Positions 10,961-21,539 of a stretch of 64,000 bases of DNA are shown here, in pieces. The stretch's first letter is position 1. Every line of letters begins with the position of its first letter. The stretch is from NCBI RefSeq assembly GCF_008693385.1, contig NZ_CP044065.1, forward strand, positions 124,001 to 188,000, written 5' to 3'. The notes beneath the pieces are model-generated. The model did no database searches, was not told the origin of the DNA, and saw only the letters and a list, made by a program, of their open reading frames with translations. This DNA comes from Cupriavidus pauculus (GTDB lineage Bacteria > Pseudomonadota > Gammaproteobacteria > Burkholderiales > Burkholderiaceae). The position numbers and the translations under genes are program-made.

Positions 10961-12094
10961 ATGGCAAAACGTGATTACTACGAAGTGCTCGGGGTAGGCA
11001 AGAACGCGAGCGACGAAGAGATCAAGAAGGCTTATCGCAAGCTCGCGATGAAGTACCACCCGGACCGCAATCCGGACAACAAGGACGCCGAAGACAAGTT
11101 CAAGGAGGCCAAGGAGGCCTACGAGATGCTGTCGGACGCGGACAAGAAGGCCGCGTACGACCAGTATGGTCACGCGGGCGTGGACCCCAACATGGCCGGC
11201 GGCTTCGGCGGCGGACAGGGCTACGGCGGCTTTGCCGAGGCCTTCGGCGATATCTTCGGCGACATCTTCGGCCAGCAGGCCGGCGGGCGCCGCGGCAACG
11301 GTCCGCAGGTCTATCGCGGGACCGATCTGCGCTACAGCATGGAGATCACGCTCGAGCAGGCCGCGCATGGCCACGAGGCGCAGATCCGCGTGCCGCACTG
11401 GGACGAATGCGACCACTGCCACGGCAATGGCGCGGAACCGGGTTCGTCGGTGGAAACCTGCCCGACGTGTAACGGCGTCGGCCAGGTACGGGTGTCGCAG
11501 GGCTTCTTCACGATGCAGCAGACCTGCCCGAAGTGCCACGGCAGCGGCAAGTTCATCCCGAAGCCGTGTACCAAGTGCCATGGCCAGGGCAAGCTGAAGT
11601 CGCAGAAGACGCTCGAGGTGAAGATTCCCGCGGGCATCGACGAAGGCATGCGCATCCGGTCGTCGGGCAATGGCGAGCCGGGCATCAACGGCGGTCCTCC
11701 GGGCGACCTGTACGTCGAAGTCCATATCAAGCCGCATGCGGTGTTCGAGCGCGATGGCGACGATCTGCATTGCCAGATGCCGATCTCGTTCGCGACCGCG
11801 GCGCTCGGCGGCGATATCGAAGTGCCGACGCTGAACGGCCGCGCGTCGTTCCCGGTGCCCGAGGGCACGCAGGCGGGCAAGACGTTCCGGCTGCGCGGCA
11901 AGGGCATCAAGGGCGTGCGCTCGGGCTATCCGGGCGACCTCTATGTGCACGTGGTCGTCGAGACCCCGGTCAAGCTGACCGAGTCGCAGAAGGAACTGCT
12001 GCGCCAGTTCGACCGCTCGGTCCACGAGGGCGGTTCGCGCCACAGTCCGCAGGAGCAATCCTGGCTGGACAAGGTGAAGAGCTTCTTCAGCTGA
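10961..12094 (+). CDS. dnaJ: Chaperone protein DnaJ (Hsp40, type I)
   Basis: A 377-residue co-chaperone that stimulates DnaK ATP hydrolysis and delivers unfolded substrates. Domain order: J domain (1-70) with the HPD motif at 33-35; Gly/Phe-rich linker (about 75-115); zinc-binding domain with four CxxCxGxG repeats (Cys150/153, 167/170, 189/192, 203/206); and two C-terminal substrate-binding domains. ATG 10961 ([11 protein letters not shown]) is the canonical start, preceded by AGGTAAG; an in-frame TTG at 10934 is less likely. It is co-transcribed with dnaK and ends at a strong terminator. Confidence 0.98.
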   Translation: MAKRDYYEVLGVGKNASDEEIKKAYRKLAMKYHPDRNPDNKDAEDKFKEAKEAYEMLSDADKKAAYDQYGHAGVDPNMAGGFGGGQGYGGFAEAFGDIFGDIFGQQAGGRRGNGPQVYRGTDLRYSMEITLEQAAHGHEAQIRVPHWDECDHCHGNGAEPGSSVETCPTCNGVGQVRVSQGFFTMQQTCPKCHGSGKFIPKPCTKCHGQGKLKSQKTLEVKIPAGIDEGMRIRSSGNGEPGINGGPPGDLYVEVHIKPHAVFERDGDDLHCQMPISFATAALGGDIEVPTLNGRASFPVPEGTQAGKTFRLRGKGIKGVRSGYPGDLYVHVVVETPVKLTESQKELLRQFDRSVHEGGSRHSPQEQSWLDKVKSFFS

Positions 12095-12114
12095 TAGCCT
12101 GTCCCCGGGTCAGG

Positions 12115-12159
12115 AGGGCAATGCGCGATAATGCTTCGTCGTCGCGCATTGCCCTTTTT
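12115..12159 (+). terminator. Rho-independent terminator of dnaK-dnaJ
   Basis: A 14-bp perfect stem, AGGGCAATGCGCGA (12115-12128) against TCGCGCATTGCCCT (12142-12155), with a 13-nt loop and a T5 run (12155-12159). It lies 20 bp after the dnaJ stop and ends only 8 bp before the apparent start of pabBC. Confidence 0.93.
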
Positions 12160-12167
12160 CTTTCCCC

Positions 12168-14054
12168 TTGCCTTCTTCCGTCCCCGTCCTCTCCCGTTCG
12201 CCCTTCGTCCTGCTCGACGATGCCACCGCGCCCGCGGCAGACCCGGTATCGCGCCTCTACACGGACTTCGTTCGCGAAGATGTCGTGCCGGCCGGCGCGA
12301 ACGTGCGGACGCTCGACGCGCTGCTGAGCGCGGGCTGGCGCGAGGGGCTCCATGCCACGCTGTTCGCGCCGTACGAGTTCGGCGGCGCGCTGGTTGGCGC
12401 ACCTGTCCACATGGGCGGCGCATTGCCGTTCCATGACGGCGCGCTGCGCGTGCTGTGGTTCCGCACGCTGCAGCGCATGACCGCGGACGATGTCGGTGCA
12501 TGGCTCGCATCGAACGCGGCGGCGGGACCGGCCGGCGCGCTCGGCGTGCGCAGCGATACGCCGTGGCCCGCCTATGCGGACGCAATCGCCCGGATCCACG
12601 ACTGGATCGAGGCCGGCGATACCTACCAGGTCAATTTCACACAGCGGCTGCGGTTCGCGATGTTCGGCGACCCCGTGGCACTGCATGCGGCACTGCGTGC
12701 GGCGCAGCCCGTACCGTACGGCGTGCTTGCGCGGCTGCCCGGCGACCGCTGGGTCTCGTCGCTGTCACCCGAGCTGTTCGTCGCGCACGACGGCAACGGC
12801 CATCTGCTCGCGCGGCCGATGAAGGGCACCGCGCCGCGCGGCGGCGATGCCGCGGAGGACGCGGAGATCGCGCGCGCGCTCGCGGCCGACCCGAAGAACC
12901 GCGCGGAAAACGTGATGATCGTCGATCTGCTGCGCAACGATCTCGGCCGCGTGGCGGTGCCGGGCAGCGTGCGGGTGCCGGATCTGTTCGCGGTGACGCC
13001 GTTCGGGCGCGTGCTGCAGATGACGTCGACGGTCACGGCCGAAGCGCGTGCCGGCACACGCTTCGGCGACCTGATGGCCGCGCTGTTTCCATGCGGGTCG
13101 ATCACGGGCGCGCCCAAGCGCCGGACGATGGAGATCATCGCGGCGCTCGAGTCGTCGCCGCGCGGCATTTATACCGGTGCGATCGGCTGGCTCGATCCCG
13201 ATGGCGCGTTCGCGATGTCGGTGGCGATTCGCACGCTCGTGCTCGATGCGATGGGGGACGACGGCTTGCGGGCCGGCGAGATGGGCGTGGGCGGCGGCAT
13301 CGTGCACGACAGCGTGGCGGCCGACGAATATACGGAATGCGGGTGGAAGGCGCGCTTTCTTACCGCGCACGATCCGGGTTTCACGCTGTTCGAGACGATG
13401 CACGCGCGCGACGGCGTGTGCATCGCGCAGTCGCGGCATCTGGCGCGACTCGCCGCGTCGGCGGCGGCGTTCGGGTTTGCATTCGATGCGGAAGCCGCGG
13501 CGCGCGCCGTGCAGGCCGAGGCCGTGCGGCTGGGCGACGGCGACTGGCGTCTGCGTGTCAGCGTGGACAAGGCGGGCACGCTCGCCTTTGCGAGCGGTGC
13601 GCTTGTGCCGCTGGCGCAGCCGGTAGCGGTCGATATCGCGGCGGAGCCATTGCCCGACGCGGATCCGCTGCGGCGCTACAAGACGAGCGCGCGCGCGGTC
13701 TACGACGCGGGGTGGCAGGACGCGGAGCGGCGCGGCGCATTCGACCGGCTGTTCTTCAACACGCGGGGCGAGTTGCTCGAAGGCGGGCGCAGTTCGGTGT
13801 TCGCGAAGATCGACGGCGAGTGGCTGACACCGCCGCTGTCGGCGGACATCCTGCCGGGCGTGATGCGTGCACAACTACTGGAACAAGGTGTCAGCCAAGG
13901 TGTTAGGCAGGGCGACGCGACGCTCGACGGCCCCGCTCGCGAGGCCACGATCACGCGCGCGATGTTCGCGCGCGCGCAGCGGGTGGTGGTATGCAACGCG
14001 CTGCGCGGCGCGATGACGGCGGTCGTCGTGGACGCGTCCCAGGCCGGGTACTAG
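12168..14054 (+). CDS. pabBC: Fused aminodeoxychorismate synthase component I (PabB) / aminodeoxychorismate lyase (PabC)
   Basis: A 628-residue fusion for para-aminobenzoate synthesis, the precursor of folate. The PabB chorismate-binding domain covers about 130-395: PMKGTAPRG with Lys219 (the Lys of the PIKGT-type motif marks PabB rather than TrpE), NRAENVMIVDLLRNDLGR, FPCGSITGAPKRRTMEII and GVGGGIVHDS. The PabC class IV aminotransferase-fold domain covers about 405-620, with the PLP lysine at 505 (RRYKTSARA) and FFNTRGELLEGGRSSVF. The glutamine amidotransferase PabA is not nearby. The first usable in-frame start is TTG 12168 (an upstream in-frame TAA is at 12129), which lacks a Shine-Dalgarno and lies just after the dnaJ terminator. 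A 12-bp duplication encodes QGVSQGVRQG near residues 573-582. Confidence 0.93.
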   Translation: MPSSVPVLSRSPFVLLDDATAPAADPVSRLYTDFVREDVVPAGANVRTLDALLSAGWREGLHATLFAPYEFGGALVGAPVHMGGALPFHDGALRVLWFRTLQRMTADDVGAWLASNAAAGPAGALGVRSDTPWPAYADAIARIHDWIEAGDTYQVNFTQRLRFAMFGDPVALHAALRAAQPVPYGVLARLPGDRWVSSLSPELFVAHDGNGHLLARPMKGTAPRGGDAAEDAEIARALAADPKNRAENVMIVDLLRNDLGRVAVPGSVRVPDLFAVTPFGRVLQMTSTVTAEARAGTRFGDLMAALFPCGSITGAPKRRTMEIIAALESSPRGIYTGAIGWLDPDGAFAMSVAIRTLVLDAMGDDGLRAGEMGVGGGIVHDSVAADEYTECGWKARFLTAHDPGFTLFETMHARDGVCIAQSRHLARLAASAAAFGFAFDAEAAARAVQAEAVRLGDGDWRLRVSVDKAGTLAFASGALVPLAQPVAVDIAAEPLPDADPLRRYKTSARAVYDAGWQDAERRGAFDRLFFNTRGELLEGGRSSVFAKIDGEWLTPPLSADILPGVMRAQLLEQGVSQGVRQGDATLDGPAREATITRAMFARAQRVVVCNALRGAMTAVVVDASQAGY

Positions 14055-14088
14055 GCCGGGTACTGGGCCGGGTACTGGGCCGGTACTA
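14042..14088. repeat. 12-bp tandem repeat across the convergent pabBC and panB stop codons
   Basis: Four near-identical head-to-tail units of GGCCGGGTACTR start at 14042, 14054, 14066 and 14078 (the last one base short). The first unit carries the TAG stop of pabBC (14052-14054). The last carries the stop of panB, CTA at 14086-14088 read on the minus strand. Confidence 0.9.
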
Positions 14089-14907
14089 GGCCGAGAACGT
14101 GTGTTCCGGCGCGGGGAAGCTGCCATCCTTCACCGCGGCCACATAGGCGCGCACCGCGCCTTCGATCGACGTCTGCCCTTCCATGAAGTTGCGCACGAAC
14201 TTCGCCTTGCGGCCCGGGTAGACATTGATCATGTCCTGCAGCACGAGCACCTGCCCCGTGCAATCGACACCGGCGCCAATGCCGATCGTCGGCACCTTCA
14301 GCAGCGACGTCACCGTGGCCGCCAGCGCGGCCGGCACCGCTTCCATCAGCACGATCTGCGCGCCGGCTTCCTGCAGCGACACCGCATCGCGCTTGAGCTG
14401 CGCCGCGCCCTCATCGGTCTTGCCCTGCACCTTGAAGCCGCCGAGCGCATGCACCGACTGCGGCGTCAGTCCGATATGCGCGCACACCGGAATGCTGCGC
14501 TCGACGAGAAAGCGCACGGTCGGCGCCAGCCATTCGCCGCCCTCGATCTTGACCATATGCGCGCCCGCGCGCATCAGCGCGACGGCGCTCGCATAGGCCA
14601 TCTCTGGCGTGGCGTAGGTACCGAACGGCAGGTCCGACATCAGCAGCGCGGTCTGGTTGCCACGCGCGACGCATTCGGTGTGATACACCATGTGCGCGAG
14701 CGTGACGGGCAGCGTGGTCTGCTGCCCCTGCATCACGTTGCCGAGCGAATCGCCGACGAGAATCACCTCCACGCCGCAGAAATCGAGCAGCGCGGAGAAG
14801 CTCGAGTCGTACGCGGTCAGCATGACGATCTTTTCGCCGGCATCGCGCATCGCCTGCAGCTTCGGGAGGGTGACGGTCTTGCGGGAGGGGTCGAGGAGGT
14901 AGCTCAT
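14086..14907 (-). CDS. panB: 3-methyl-2-oxobutanoate hydroxymethyltransferase
   Basis: A 273-residue TIM-barrel enzyme that adds a hydroxymethyl group from methylene-tetrahydrofolate to 2-oxoisovalerate, giving ketopantoate, the first committed step of pantothenate and CoA synthesis. Family motifs: [28 protein letters not shown] (Mg-binding Asp), [50 protein letters not shown] and [11 protein letters not shown] with the catalytic Glu. It is the last gene of the pcnB-folK-dgk-panB run, 14 bp after dgk. No panC follows. Confidence 0.97.
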   Translation of the reverse strand: MSYLLDPSRKTVTLPKLQAMRDAGEKIVMLTAYDSSFSALLDFCGVEVILVGDSLGNVMQGQQTTLPVTLAHMVYHTECVARGNQTALLMSDLPFGTYATPEMAYASAVALMRAGAHMVKIEGGEWLAPTVRFLVERSIPVCAHIGLTPQSVHALGGFKVQGKTDEGAAQLKRDAVSLQEAGAQIVLMEAVPAALAATVTSLLKVPTIGIGAGVDCTGQVLVLQDMINVYPGRKAKFVRNFMEGQTSIEGAVRAYVAAVKDGSFPAPEHTFSA

Positions 14908-14921
14908 GGGAATCCGTATCG

Positions 14922-15563
14922 TTATCGCGCGGCGAAATTCAGGAAGGCTCTGCGGCCCCGCATCGTTTCTATGCGCGACATCAGTGTACGGAAATCGTCG
15001 TCATTGTCCACCGGATTGAAATGCGCGGTATCGACGATCATGACCGGCGCGTCGTCGTAACGATGGAACAGTTCGCCGTACGCATCGACGAGGCGCTGCA
15101 GATACGCTTCATCGACATGGGACTCGCCCGGCAGCCCGCGGCGCGCGATACGCTCGCGCAGCAGCGAGGGCGTGGCCTGCAGCATGATCACGAGGTCCGC
15201 GCGCTGCGGACGCGGCGGCATGCGCGCGGCCAGCGCATCGTAGAGCGCGAGTTCGTCGGCCTCGAGCGTCAGCGCCGCGTAGAGGCGATCGCGCTCGTAG
15301 AGGAAATTGGTGACCATGCGCTGCGTGGCCAGCAGCGCGGCGTGCCAGTGTTCAAGCTGCTGGATGCGCGCGTTGAGGCAGGAGAGCTGCATCGGCAGCG
15401 CATAACGCTGCGGCTCGCGATAGAACCGCTCGAGGAACGGGCTGCGCCGCGCGCCGTCGGGCAGTTCGCCGGCCTGCAGGGTGCGCGCGAGGCGCTGCGC
15501 CAGCGCGCTCTTGCCGGAACCCACGGGACCTTCGATGACGATGCGGCGGAGATGTTCGAGCAT
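14922..15563 (-). CDS. Deoxynucleoside kinase family protein
   Basis: A 213-residue P-loop kinase of the deoxyadenosine/deoxyguanosine kinase family, predicted to phosphorylate deoxynucleosides for salvage. The P-loop is [12 protein letters not shown] (about residues 11-22); the [16 protein letters not shown] segment fits the family's substrate region, [15 protein letters not shown] replaces the usual DRS-type motif, and the LID arginines are in [20 protein letters not shown]. In beta-proteobacteria this gene commonly lies between folK and panB, as here (62 bp after folK, 14 bp before panB). Substrate preference cannot be assigned from sequence. Confidence 0.9.
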   Translation of the reverse strand: MLEHLRRIVIEGPVGSGKSALAQRLARTLQAGELPDGARRSPFLERFYREPQRYALPMQLSCLNARIQQLEHWHAALLATQRMVTNFLYERDRLYAALTLEADELALYDALAARMPPRPQRADLVIMLQATPSLLRERIARRGLPGESHVDEAYLQRLVDAYGELFHRYDDAPVMIVDTAHFNPVDNDDDFRTLMSRIETMRGRRAFLNFAAR

Positions 15564-15625
15564 GAGTCGGCGCGCGTGATTGGAAGGAATTCAGCAATAC
15601 GGCGAGGTCCGCGGCGCGGACCGGC

Positions 15626-16147
15626 TCAGGAAGCGGCGGCGCCCTGTTGCGCGAGCCGCGGACACTTGCATGAGGAAAACTTCTCGATGCGCTGGTCCTG
15701 TACGCGCGGCAAATGATCGGCGGCGCGGCCGCGGCCCGGAATGACGAGCTCGGGATCGAGTTCCACCAGCGGCACCAGCACGAACGCGCGCTCGGTGATG
15801 CGCGGATGCGGCACCGTCAGCGGTTCGGTGTCGATGATGTCGGCACCGAACAGCAGCAGGTCGAGATCGAGCGTGCGCGGCGCGTTGCGAAACGGCCGCT
15901 CGCGTCCGAACTGATCCTCGATGTGATGGCAGATGCGAAGCAGCTGCGGCGCCGTGAACGGTGTTTCCACCTTCACCACGGCGTTGAAATAGTCGTCACC
16001 GCCGGCGTCGACCGGCGCGGTGCGATAGAACGAGGATTTGGCCACGACCGTGATGCCGACCTGCTGGGCCAGGCACACGATCGCGTCCTTCAGTGCCTGG
16101 CGGGCATCGCCAATGTTGGCGCCGATGCCGATATAGGCAAGTGTCAT
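15626..16147 (-). CDS. folK: 2-amino-4-hydroxy-6-hydroxymethyldihydropteridine pyrophosphokinase
   Basis: A 173-residue HPPK that transfers pyrophosphate from ATP to the pterin alcohol in folate synthesis. Motifs: AYIGIGANIGDARQAL at the N-terminus, SSFYRTAPVDAGGDDYFNAVVKVET, and the Mg/ATP motif RPFRNAPRTLDLDLLLFG followed by VPHPRITERAFVLVPLVEL. It is slightly longer than E. coli FolK (159 aa) because of a C-terminal tail with two Cys (SSCKCP). The ATG is immediately adjacent to the pcnB stop codon, with no gap, so translation is probably coupled. Confidence 0.97.
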   Translation of the reverse strand: MTLAYIGIGANIGDARQALKDAIVCLAQQVGITVVAKSSFYRTAPVDAGGDDYFNAVVKVETPFTAPQLLRICHHIEDQFGRERPFRNAPRTLDLDLLLFGADIIDTEPLTVPHPRITERAFVLVPLVELDPELVIPGRGRAADHLPRVQDQRIEKFSSCKCPRLAQQGAAAS

Positions 16148-17689
16148 TTATGTGTCCTCCGGCTGGGCGCGGCCGGACCCTGATTCTGCGGCCTGACCCC
16201 CATCCGCCGCGTCCGTGTCGCCCCGCGTGGAGACTTTATCCGATTTCCGCGGGCCGCGCCGACGGCGCTTTTTCTTCACGGCGCCTGCCGGGCCGCTGCC
16301 CGGGCCGTCGGCCTCGGCCTGCGCGTTGCGCGACGGCCGCGCGGAGGCGATCAGATCCTCGCGCTGGTCGGGCGGCGCATTCTGGAAGTCGGCCCACCAC
16401 TGCGCGATCTCCGCGGGCTGCTCGCCCGATTCGCAGCGCAGTTGCAGGAAGTCGAAGCCGGCGCGGAAACGCGGCGACTCGAGCAGCCGGAACGGCATGC
16501 GGCCCACGCGTTTCTCGAAACGCGGCTGCATGCCCCAGATGTCACGCATATCCGTCACGAAGCGGCGCTGGATCGCGAGTTGGCCGGTCTGCTTCTCCAG
16601 CACCATGTCCATCGCGGTATTGAGCGCGGCGATGGGGTGCTCGCCTTCCTCGCGCAGGCGCTCCCAGCGCTGCAGCACGTGGTGCCACAACAACGACGCG
16701 AACAGGAAGCCCGGCGATACCGGCTTGCCGGCCTGCACGCGGCGATCGGTGTTGTCGAGCGCCAGCTGCACGAAGCGCTGGCCCATCGGCTGCTCGATGG
16801 CCACGTCGAGCAGCGGCAGCAGGCCCTTGTGCAGGCCCGCCTTGCGCAGCTCCTGCAGCGAAGCCCATGCGTGGCCCGACATCAGCAGCTTGAGCATCTC
16901 GTCGAACAGGCGCGCGCTCGGCACATTGTGGATCAGCGAGGCCAGGCCCGCGATCGGCTCGCGCGTGTGTTCGTCGATCGTGAAGCCGGTCTTGGCCGCG
17001 AAACGCACGACGCGGAGCATCCGCACGGGATCTTCGCGATAGCGCGTGACCGGGTCGCCAATCATGCGCAGCGTGCGCGCGCGGATGTCTTCCATGCCGT
17101 GATGGTAGTCATGCACGGTCTGCGCGGCCGGATCGTAGTACATCGCGTTGATCGTGAAGTCGCGGCGTTCCGCGTCTTCGGCCTGCGAGCCCCAGACGTT
17201 GTCGCGCAGCACGCGGCCCGACGCATCGATCGCATGGGTCTTGCTGTCGAGCTCGCTGCGCTTGAGGCGGCGCCCCTCGGGCAGCGTCTCGCTGGCCACG
17301 GCATCCACGAGGGCGCGGAACGTCGAGACCTCGATGATCTCCTGCTCGCGGCCGCCGTAGAACGTCACGTGGACGATCTGGAAGCGCCGGCCGATGATGC
17401 GCGAGCGGCGGAACAGCGCCTGCACCTGGTCCGGCGTGGCGTTGGTCGCCACGTCGAAGTCCTTCGGCTTGATGCCGAGCAGCAGGTCGCGCACGGCGCC
17501 GCCGACGATAAAGGCCTGGTAGCCGGCCTGCTGCAGCGTGGAGGTGACCTTGACCGCGTTGCGCGAGATCAGCGAGGGATCGATGCGATGTTCTTCCACG
17601 CCGACGATGCGCGGCGTGTGCGCGCGGCCGAGAAGACGCTGTTTGGGCCCTGGCTTGCCCAGGAGCCTGTTGATGAGCTTCTTGATCAC
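16148..17689 (-). CDS. pcnB: Poly(A) polymerase I
   Basis: A 513-residue nucleotidyltransferase that adds poly(A) tails to RNA 3' ends and so promotes decay. The catalytic head has FIVGGAVRDLLLGIKPKDFDVATNATPDQV with the DFD metal-binding pair, then RIIGRRFQIVHVTF and DFTINAMYYDP. The neck and body follow, and the C-terminal tail is strongly basic (AVKKKRRRRGPRKSDK, near the end), as in PcnB rather than tRNA CCA transferase. The start is GTG 17689, one base after the stop of the HAD gene, so the two are probably translationally coupled. Confidence 0.96.
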   Translation of the reverse strand: MIKKLINRLLGKPGPKQRLLGRAHTPRIVGVEEHRIDPSLISRNAVKVTSTLQQAGYQAFIVGGAVRDLLLGIKPKDFDVATNATPDQVQALFRRSRIIGRRFQIVHVTFYGGREQEIIEVSTFRALVDAVASETLPEGRRLKRSELDSKTHAIDASGRVLRDNVWGSQAEDAERRDFTINAMYYDPAAQTVHDYHHGMEDIRARTLRMIGDPVTRYREDPVRMLRVVRFAAKTGFTIDEHTREPIAGLASLIHNVPSARLFDEMLKLLMSGHAWASLQELRKAGLHKGLLPLLDVAIEQPMGQRFVQLALDNTDRRVQAGKPVSPGFLFASLLWHHVLQRWERLREEGEHPIAALNTAMDMVLEKQTGQLAIQRRFVTDMRDIWGMQPRFEKRVGRMPFRLLESPRFRAGFDFLQLRCESGEQPAEIAQWWADFQNAPPDQREDLIASARPSRNAQAEADGPGSGPAGAVKKKRRRRGPRKSDKVSTRGDTDAADGGQAAESGSGRAQPEDT

Positions 17690-17690
17690 G

Positions 17691-18365
17691 TCAGAACAGG
17701 TCCATGATGCGCCAGCCGGCCGCGGCGGCGTGGTGGCGCAGGCGGTCGTCCGGGTTGGCGGCGATCGGATCGCTGACCTTCTCGAGCAACGGCAGGTCGT
17801 TGGCGGAGTCGCTGTAGAACGTCGTGGTGCCGAAGTCTTCCCAGCGCGCGCCGAGGCCCTTCAGCCACGATTCGACGCGCGTGATCTTGCCCTCGCGGAA
17901 ACTCGGCACGCCGGCCACCTCGCCGGTAAAGGCGCTGTCGGGCTTGCCGTCCGCGGTTGCGGGTTCGGTCGCGATCAGGTGCTTGATGCCGAAGGCGGCC
18001 GTGATCGGCGCGGTGACGAAACTGTTGGTGGCGGTGACCACCGCGCACAGGTCGCCGGCTTCGAGGTGCTTGTACACGAGCGCGCGGGCCTGCGGCGTGA
18101 TGACGGGGTCGATGACCTCGCGCATGAAGCGGCCGCGCCATTCCTCGAGGCGGTCGCGCGGGTTCGCGGCCAGCGGCGCCAGCGCAAAGCGCAGGAACGC
18201 CTGGATGTCGAGCGTGCCCGCCTTGTATTGCGCATAGAACTCGTCGTTCCTGCGGCGATAGGATTCCTCATCGACGACGCCCATGCGGACGAGGAAGCGG
18301 CCCCATTCGTGGTCGCTATCGGTCGGGATCAGGGTGTGGTCGAGGTCAAACAGTGCCAGATTCAT
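17691..18365 (-). CDS. HAD-superfamily hydrolase, subfamily IB (SerB-like phosphatase)
   Basis: A 224-residue haloacid-dehalogenase phosphatase. Motif I is LALFDLDHTLIP (nucleophile Asp and Asp+2), motif II is AVVTATNSF, and motif III is FYSDSANDLPLLE. The four-helix cap between motifs I and II fits subfamily IB. Close relatives are often annotated as phosphoserine phosphatase-like; the true substrate is unknown. The start at 18365 (MNLALFDLDHT) is preferred because motif I then lies at the N-terminus; an in-frame ATG at 18416 would add 17 residues. It is in the run hda-HAD-pcnB-folK. Confidence 0.88.
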   Translation of the reverse strand: MNLALFDLDHTLIPTDSDHEWGRFLVRMGVVDEESYRRRNDEFYAQYKAGTLDIQAFLRFALAPLAANPRDRLEEWRGRFMREVIDPVITPQARALVYKHLEAGDLCAVVTATNSFVTAPITAAFGIKHLIATEPATADGKPDSAFTGEVAGVPSFREGKITRVESWLKGLGARWEDFGTTTFYSDSANDLPLLEKVSDPIAANPDDRLRHHAAAAGWRIMDLF

Positions 18366-18482
18366 GGGCGGCGATTTTACCTTAAGGTGCATGAGCCGGT
18401 CGGCTACGGACTTCATTGGGGCAGGCGGGCGGACCGGTGCGGGGGCGATGCACGAGCGTTGCAGGATGAAACCGAGGCGGTG

Positions 18483-19190
18483 TCACTCCCGTAATTCGGC
18501 GAACATCTCGCGCAGCAGCGGCAGCGTGACCGCGCGCTTGCGCTCGAGGGAATAGGTGTCCAGCGCGTCGAGCAGGGCCATCAGGCTCGGCATGTCGCGA
18601 TAGTGGCGCGTGACGAGCCAGTGCGGGATTTCGGGGGACAGCTGCAGTCCGCGCTCGCGCGCGGCCTGGATCAGCGCGGCCATCTTGTCCTCATCGGACA
18701 GGGACGCGACCTGATAGACGAGCCCCCAGCCAAGCCGTGTGCGGAGATCTTCACGTACGGGCATCACACGGGGCGCCGCACCGCCCGCCACGACGAGCGC
18801 GGTACGAACGTGTGCACGCACTTCGTTATACAGCGAGAACACGGCGATCTGCCGCGCCTCGTCGAGCAATTCCACGTCGTCCACCGTGTAGAGCTGGCAG
18901 GACGGGTCGAAAATAAAATCGGCGAGCGCGTGGTGCGGGCTCAGGTAACGGCAGTTCAGGCCCGTATGGAAACCGGCGTCGCACAGCGCGTGCAGCAGAT
19001 GCGTCCGGCCCGAGCCGACCTCGCCCCACAGGTAGATCAGGCGGTCGTCGGCATGCTCGGCCGCCACGGCCTCCGGCAGTTCGCGCAGGCGCTGCACGGG
19101 CTCGCGGTTCGACGCCACGACGAAGTTTTCGAACGTGGACGGCGGCGGGTTGCCGAGTTCGAGCGATAGCTGCTTGGGACGCGAAGACAT
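18483..19190 (-). CDS. hda: DnaA regulatory inactivator Hda
   Basis: A 235-residue DnaA-like AAA+ protein that, bound to the DNA polymerase sliding clamp, triggers hydrolysis of DnaA-ATP after replication starts. The N-terminus has a clamp-binding motif QLSLEL (residues 7-12). The Walker A is the Hda variant GEVGSGRTHLLHAL, with Arg in place of Lys, and Walker B is YTVDDVELLDE. The ATG at 19190 is chosen because it places the clamp motif at the N-terminus as in the family. perM ends 14 bp upstream on the same strand. There is no DNA-binding domain IV, which separates it from DnaA. Confidence 0.95.
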   Translation of the reverse strand: MSSRPKQLSLELGNPPPSTFENFVVASNREPVQRLRELPEAVAAEHADDRLIYLWGEVGSGRTHLLHALCDAGFHTGLNCRYLSPHHALADFIFDPSCQLYTVDDVELLDEARQIAVFSLYNEVRAHVRTALVVAGGAAPRVMPVREDLRTRLGWGLVYQVASLSDEDKMAALIQAARERGLQLSPEIPHWLVTRHYRDMPSLMALLDALDTYSLERKRAVTLPLLREMFAELRE

Positions 19191-19204
19191 GACGGTTGGA
19201 AAGC

Positions 19205-20275
19205 TCAGTTTCGATACAGATCGCTCGTGATATAGACGCGCCGGACCTGCCGCGCGCCGACCAGCAATACCGCGCAGGTGGGCAGCGCCAGCAGCACGCC
19301 GAAGAAACCGAACAGCTGTCCGAATGCCAGCAGCGCAAAGATGACCACGAGCGGGTGCAGGCCGATGCGCTCGCCCACGAGACGCGGCGTCAGGTAGAAG
19401 CTTTCCACGAATTGACCGATTCCGTATACCACCGCGACGGCCCCGATGCCGTACCAGTTGCCGAATTGCAGCAGCGCGGCCAGGATCGCGAGCACCAGAC
19501 CGAGCCCGAAACCGATATACGGGATGAATACGGCCAGCCCGGTGAAGATGCCGACGGGCACGCCCACGTCGAAGCCGGCGACCGACAGGCCGACCGCATA
19601 GATCGCGGCGAGGATCACCATGACGAGGATCTGGCCGCGCAGGTACTGGGACAGCAGGGCATCGGTCTCGCTGGACAGTTCGCGGACCTTCGGCACCCAG
19701 CGGCGCGGCACCAGGCGCTCGATGCGCCGCATGACCATATGCCAGTCCATCATCAGGTAGAACATGACGATCGGGATGATGAACAGCATGCCGCCGATCT
19801 CGAGCAGCGCGGAGCCGGAGACGCGCAGGTACGTCAGCATGATCGTGAGCAGGTCCTCGGGACTGGCCGAGAAACGGTCCGACAGCATGCTGCGCAGGCC
19901 CGGGAAGTCGAAGCGGACCCGCACGCCCAGTTCGGCGAGGCGCGGCGCCACCACGTTGTTCAGCTTGTGCAGCAGCGCGGGCAGCTGATCGCGCAGTTGC
20001 GGGATTTCGCGCTGGAGCACGGCAATCAGCAGCAGGACCAGCAGCACGAGAATCACGGCGAGCAGGCCGATCATCAGCGTCACGCCGATAAAGCGCGGCA
20101 CGCGGCGGCGTTGCAGCCAGTCCACGCCCGGATTGAGGATGTACGCGAAGATGAACGCGAACAGAAACGGCGTCAGGACCGGCGCCAGCGCCAGAATGGC
20201 GGCGAAAAGCGCGGCCGCCGCGGCAATCCAGACAAGGATCCGCTTGACGTCTTGCGAGAGCAGGGGGGCGTTCAT
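19205..20275 (-). CDS. AI-2E family transporter / PerM-type membrane protein
   Basis: A 356-residue integral membrane protein of the AI-2E transporter (PerM/TqsA) family. Several hydrophobic segments are evident: two near the N-terminus (about 12-50), one around 62-88, and a cluster from about 155 to 345. The family motifs VGVPVGIFTGLAVFIPYIGFGLG and VGERIGLHPLVVIFALLAFGQLFGFFGVLLALP are present. The family is proposed to export signals or ions; function here is not established. It lies just upstream of hda and is divergent from purM, an order seen in related beta-proteobacteria. Confidence 0.9.
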   Translation of the reverse strand: MNAPLLSQDVKRILVWIAAAAALFAAILALAPVLTPFLFAFIFAYILNPGVDWLQRRRVPRFIGVTLMIGLLAVILVLLVLLLIAVLQREIPQLRDQLPALLHKLNNVVAPRLAELGVRVRFDFPGLRSMLSDRFSASPEDLLTIMLTYLRVSGSALLEIGGMLFIIPIVMFYLMMDWHMVMRRIERLVPRRWVPKVRELSSETDALLSQYLRGQILVMVILAAIYAVGLSVAGFDVGVPVGIFTGLAVFIPYIGFGLGLVLAILAALLQFGNWYGIGAVAVVYGIGQFVESFYLTPRLVGERIGLHPLVVIFALLAFGQLFGFFGVLLALPTCAVLLVGARQVRRVYITSDLYRN

Positions 20276-20345
20276 CGGTGAGGCAATGGGCGAAGCTGGC
20301 GGGTGGGCAATCGGGCAGTACTGGAAGCCGGGTGCCGGTATCCGT

Positions 20346-20351
20346 TAAAAT
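20346..20351 (+). promoter_or_regulatory. Candidate -10 element for purM
   Basis: TAAAAT at 20346-20351 is the best -10-like hexamer in the 168-bp perM-purM gap; the -35 region about 18 bp upstream (TGGAAG, 20322-20327) is weak. A start near 20358 would give a leader of about 85 nt before purM. Confidence 0.4.
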
Positions 20352-20443
20352 CGCGATTCTACTGGACTCTTGCCTGCTTCCCGCGTCACACGGGACCGGG
20401 CGGGGCCGTCCGGACCACCTCTTCCAAGTCAAGCAGGACTCTC

Positions 20444-21496
<1,053 letters not shown>

Positions 21497-21511
21497 TCTG
21501 CCTCAGCGATA

Positions 21512-21539
21512 AAAAAAGCCGGCGCAAGCCGGCTTTTTT
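21512..21539. terminator. Bidirectional rho-independent terminator between purM and the MocR gene
   Basis: AAAAAAGCCGGC (21512-21523), a GCAA loop and GCCGGCTTTTTT (21528-21539) give a 6-bp GC stem flanked by A6 and T6 runs. It can terminate purM on the plus strand and the convergent MocR-type gene on the minus strand, and its right arm touches the last base of that gene. Confidence 0.93.
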
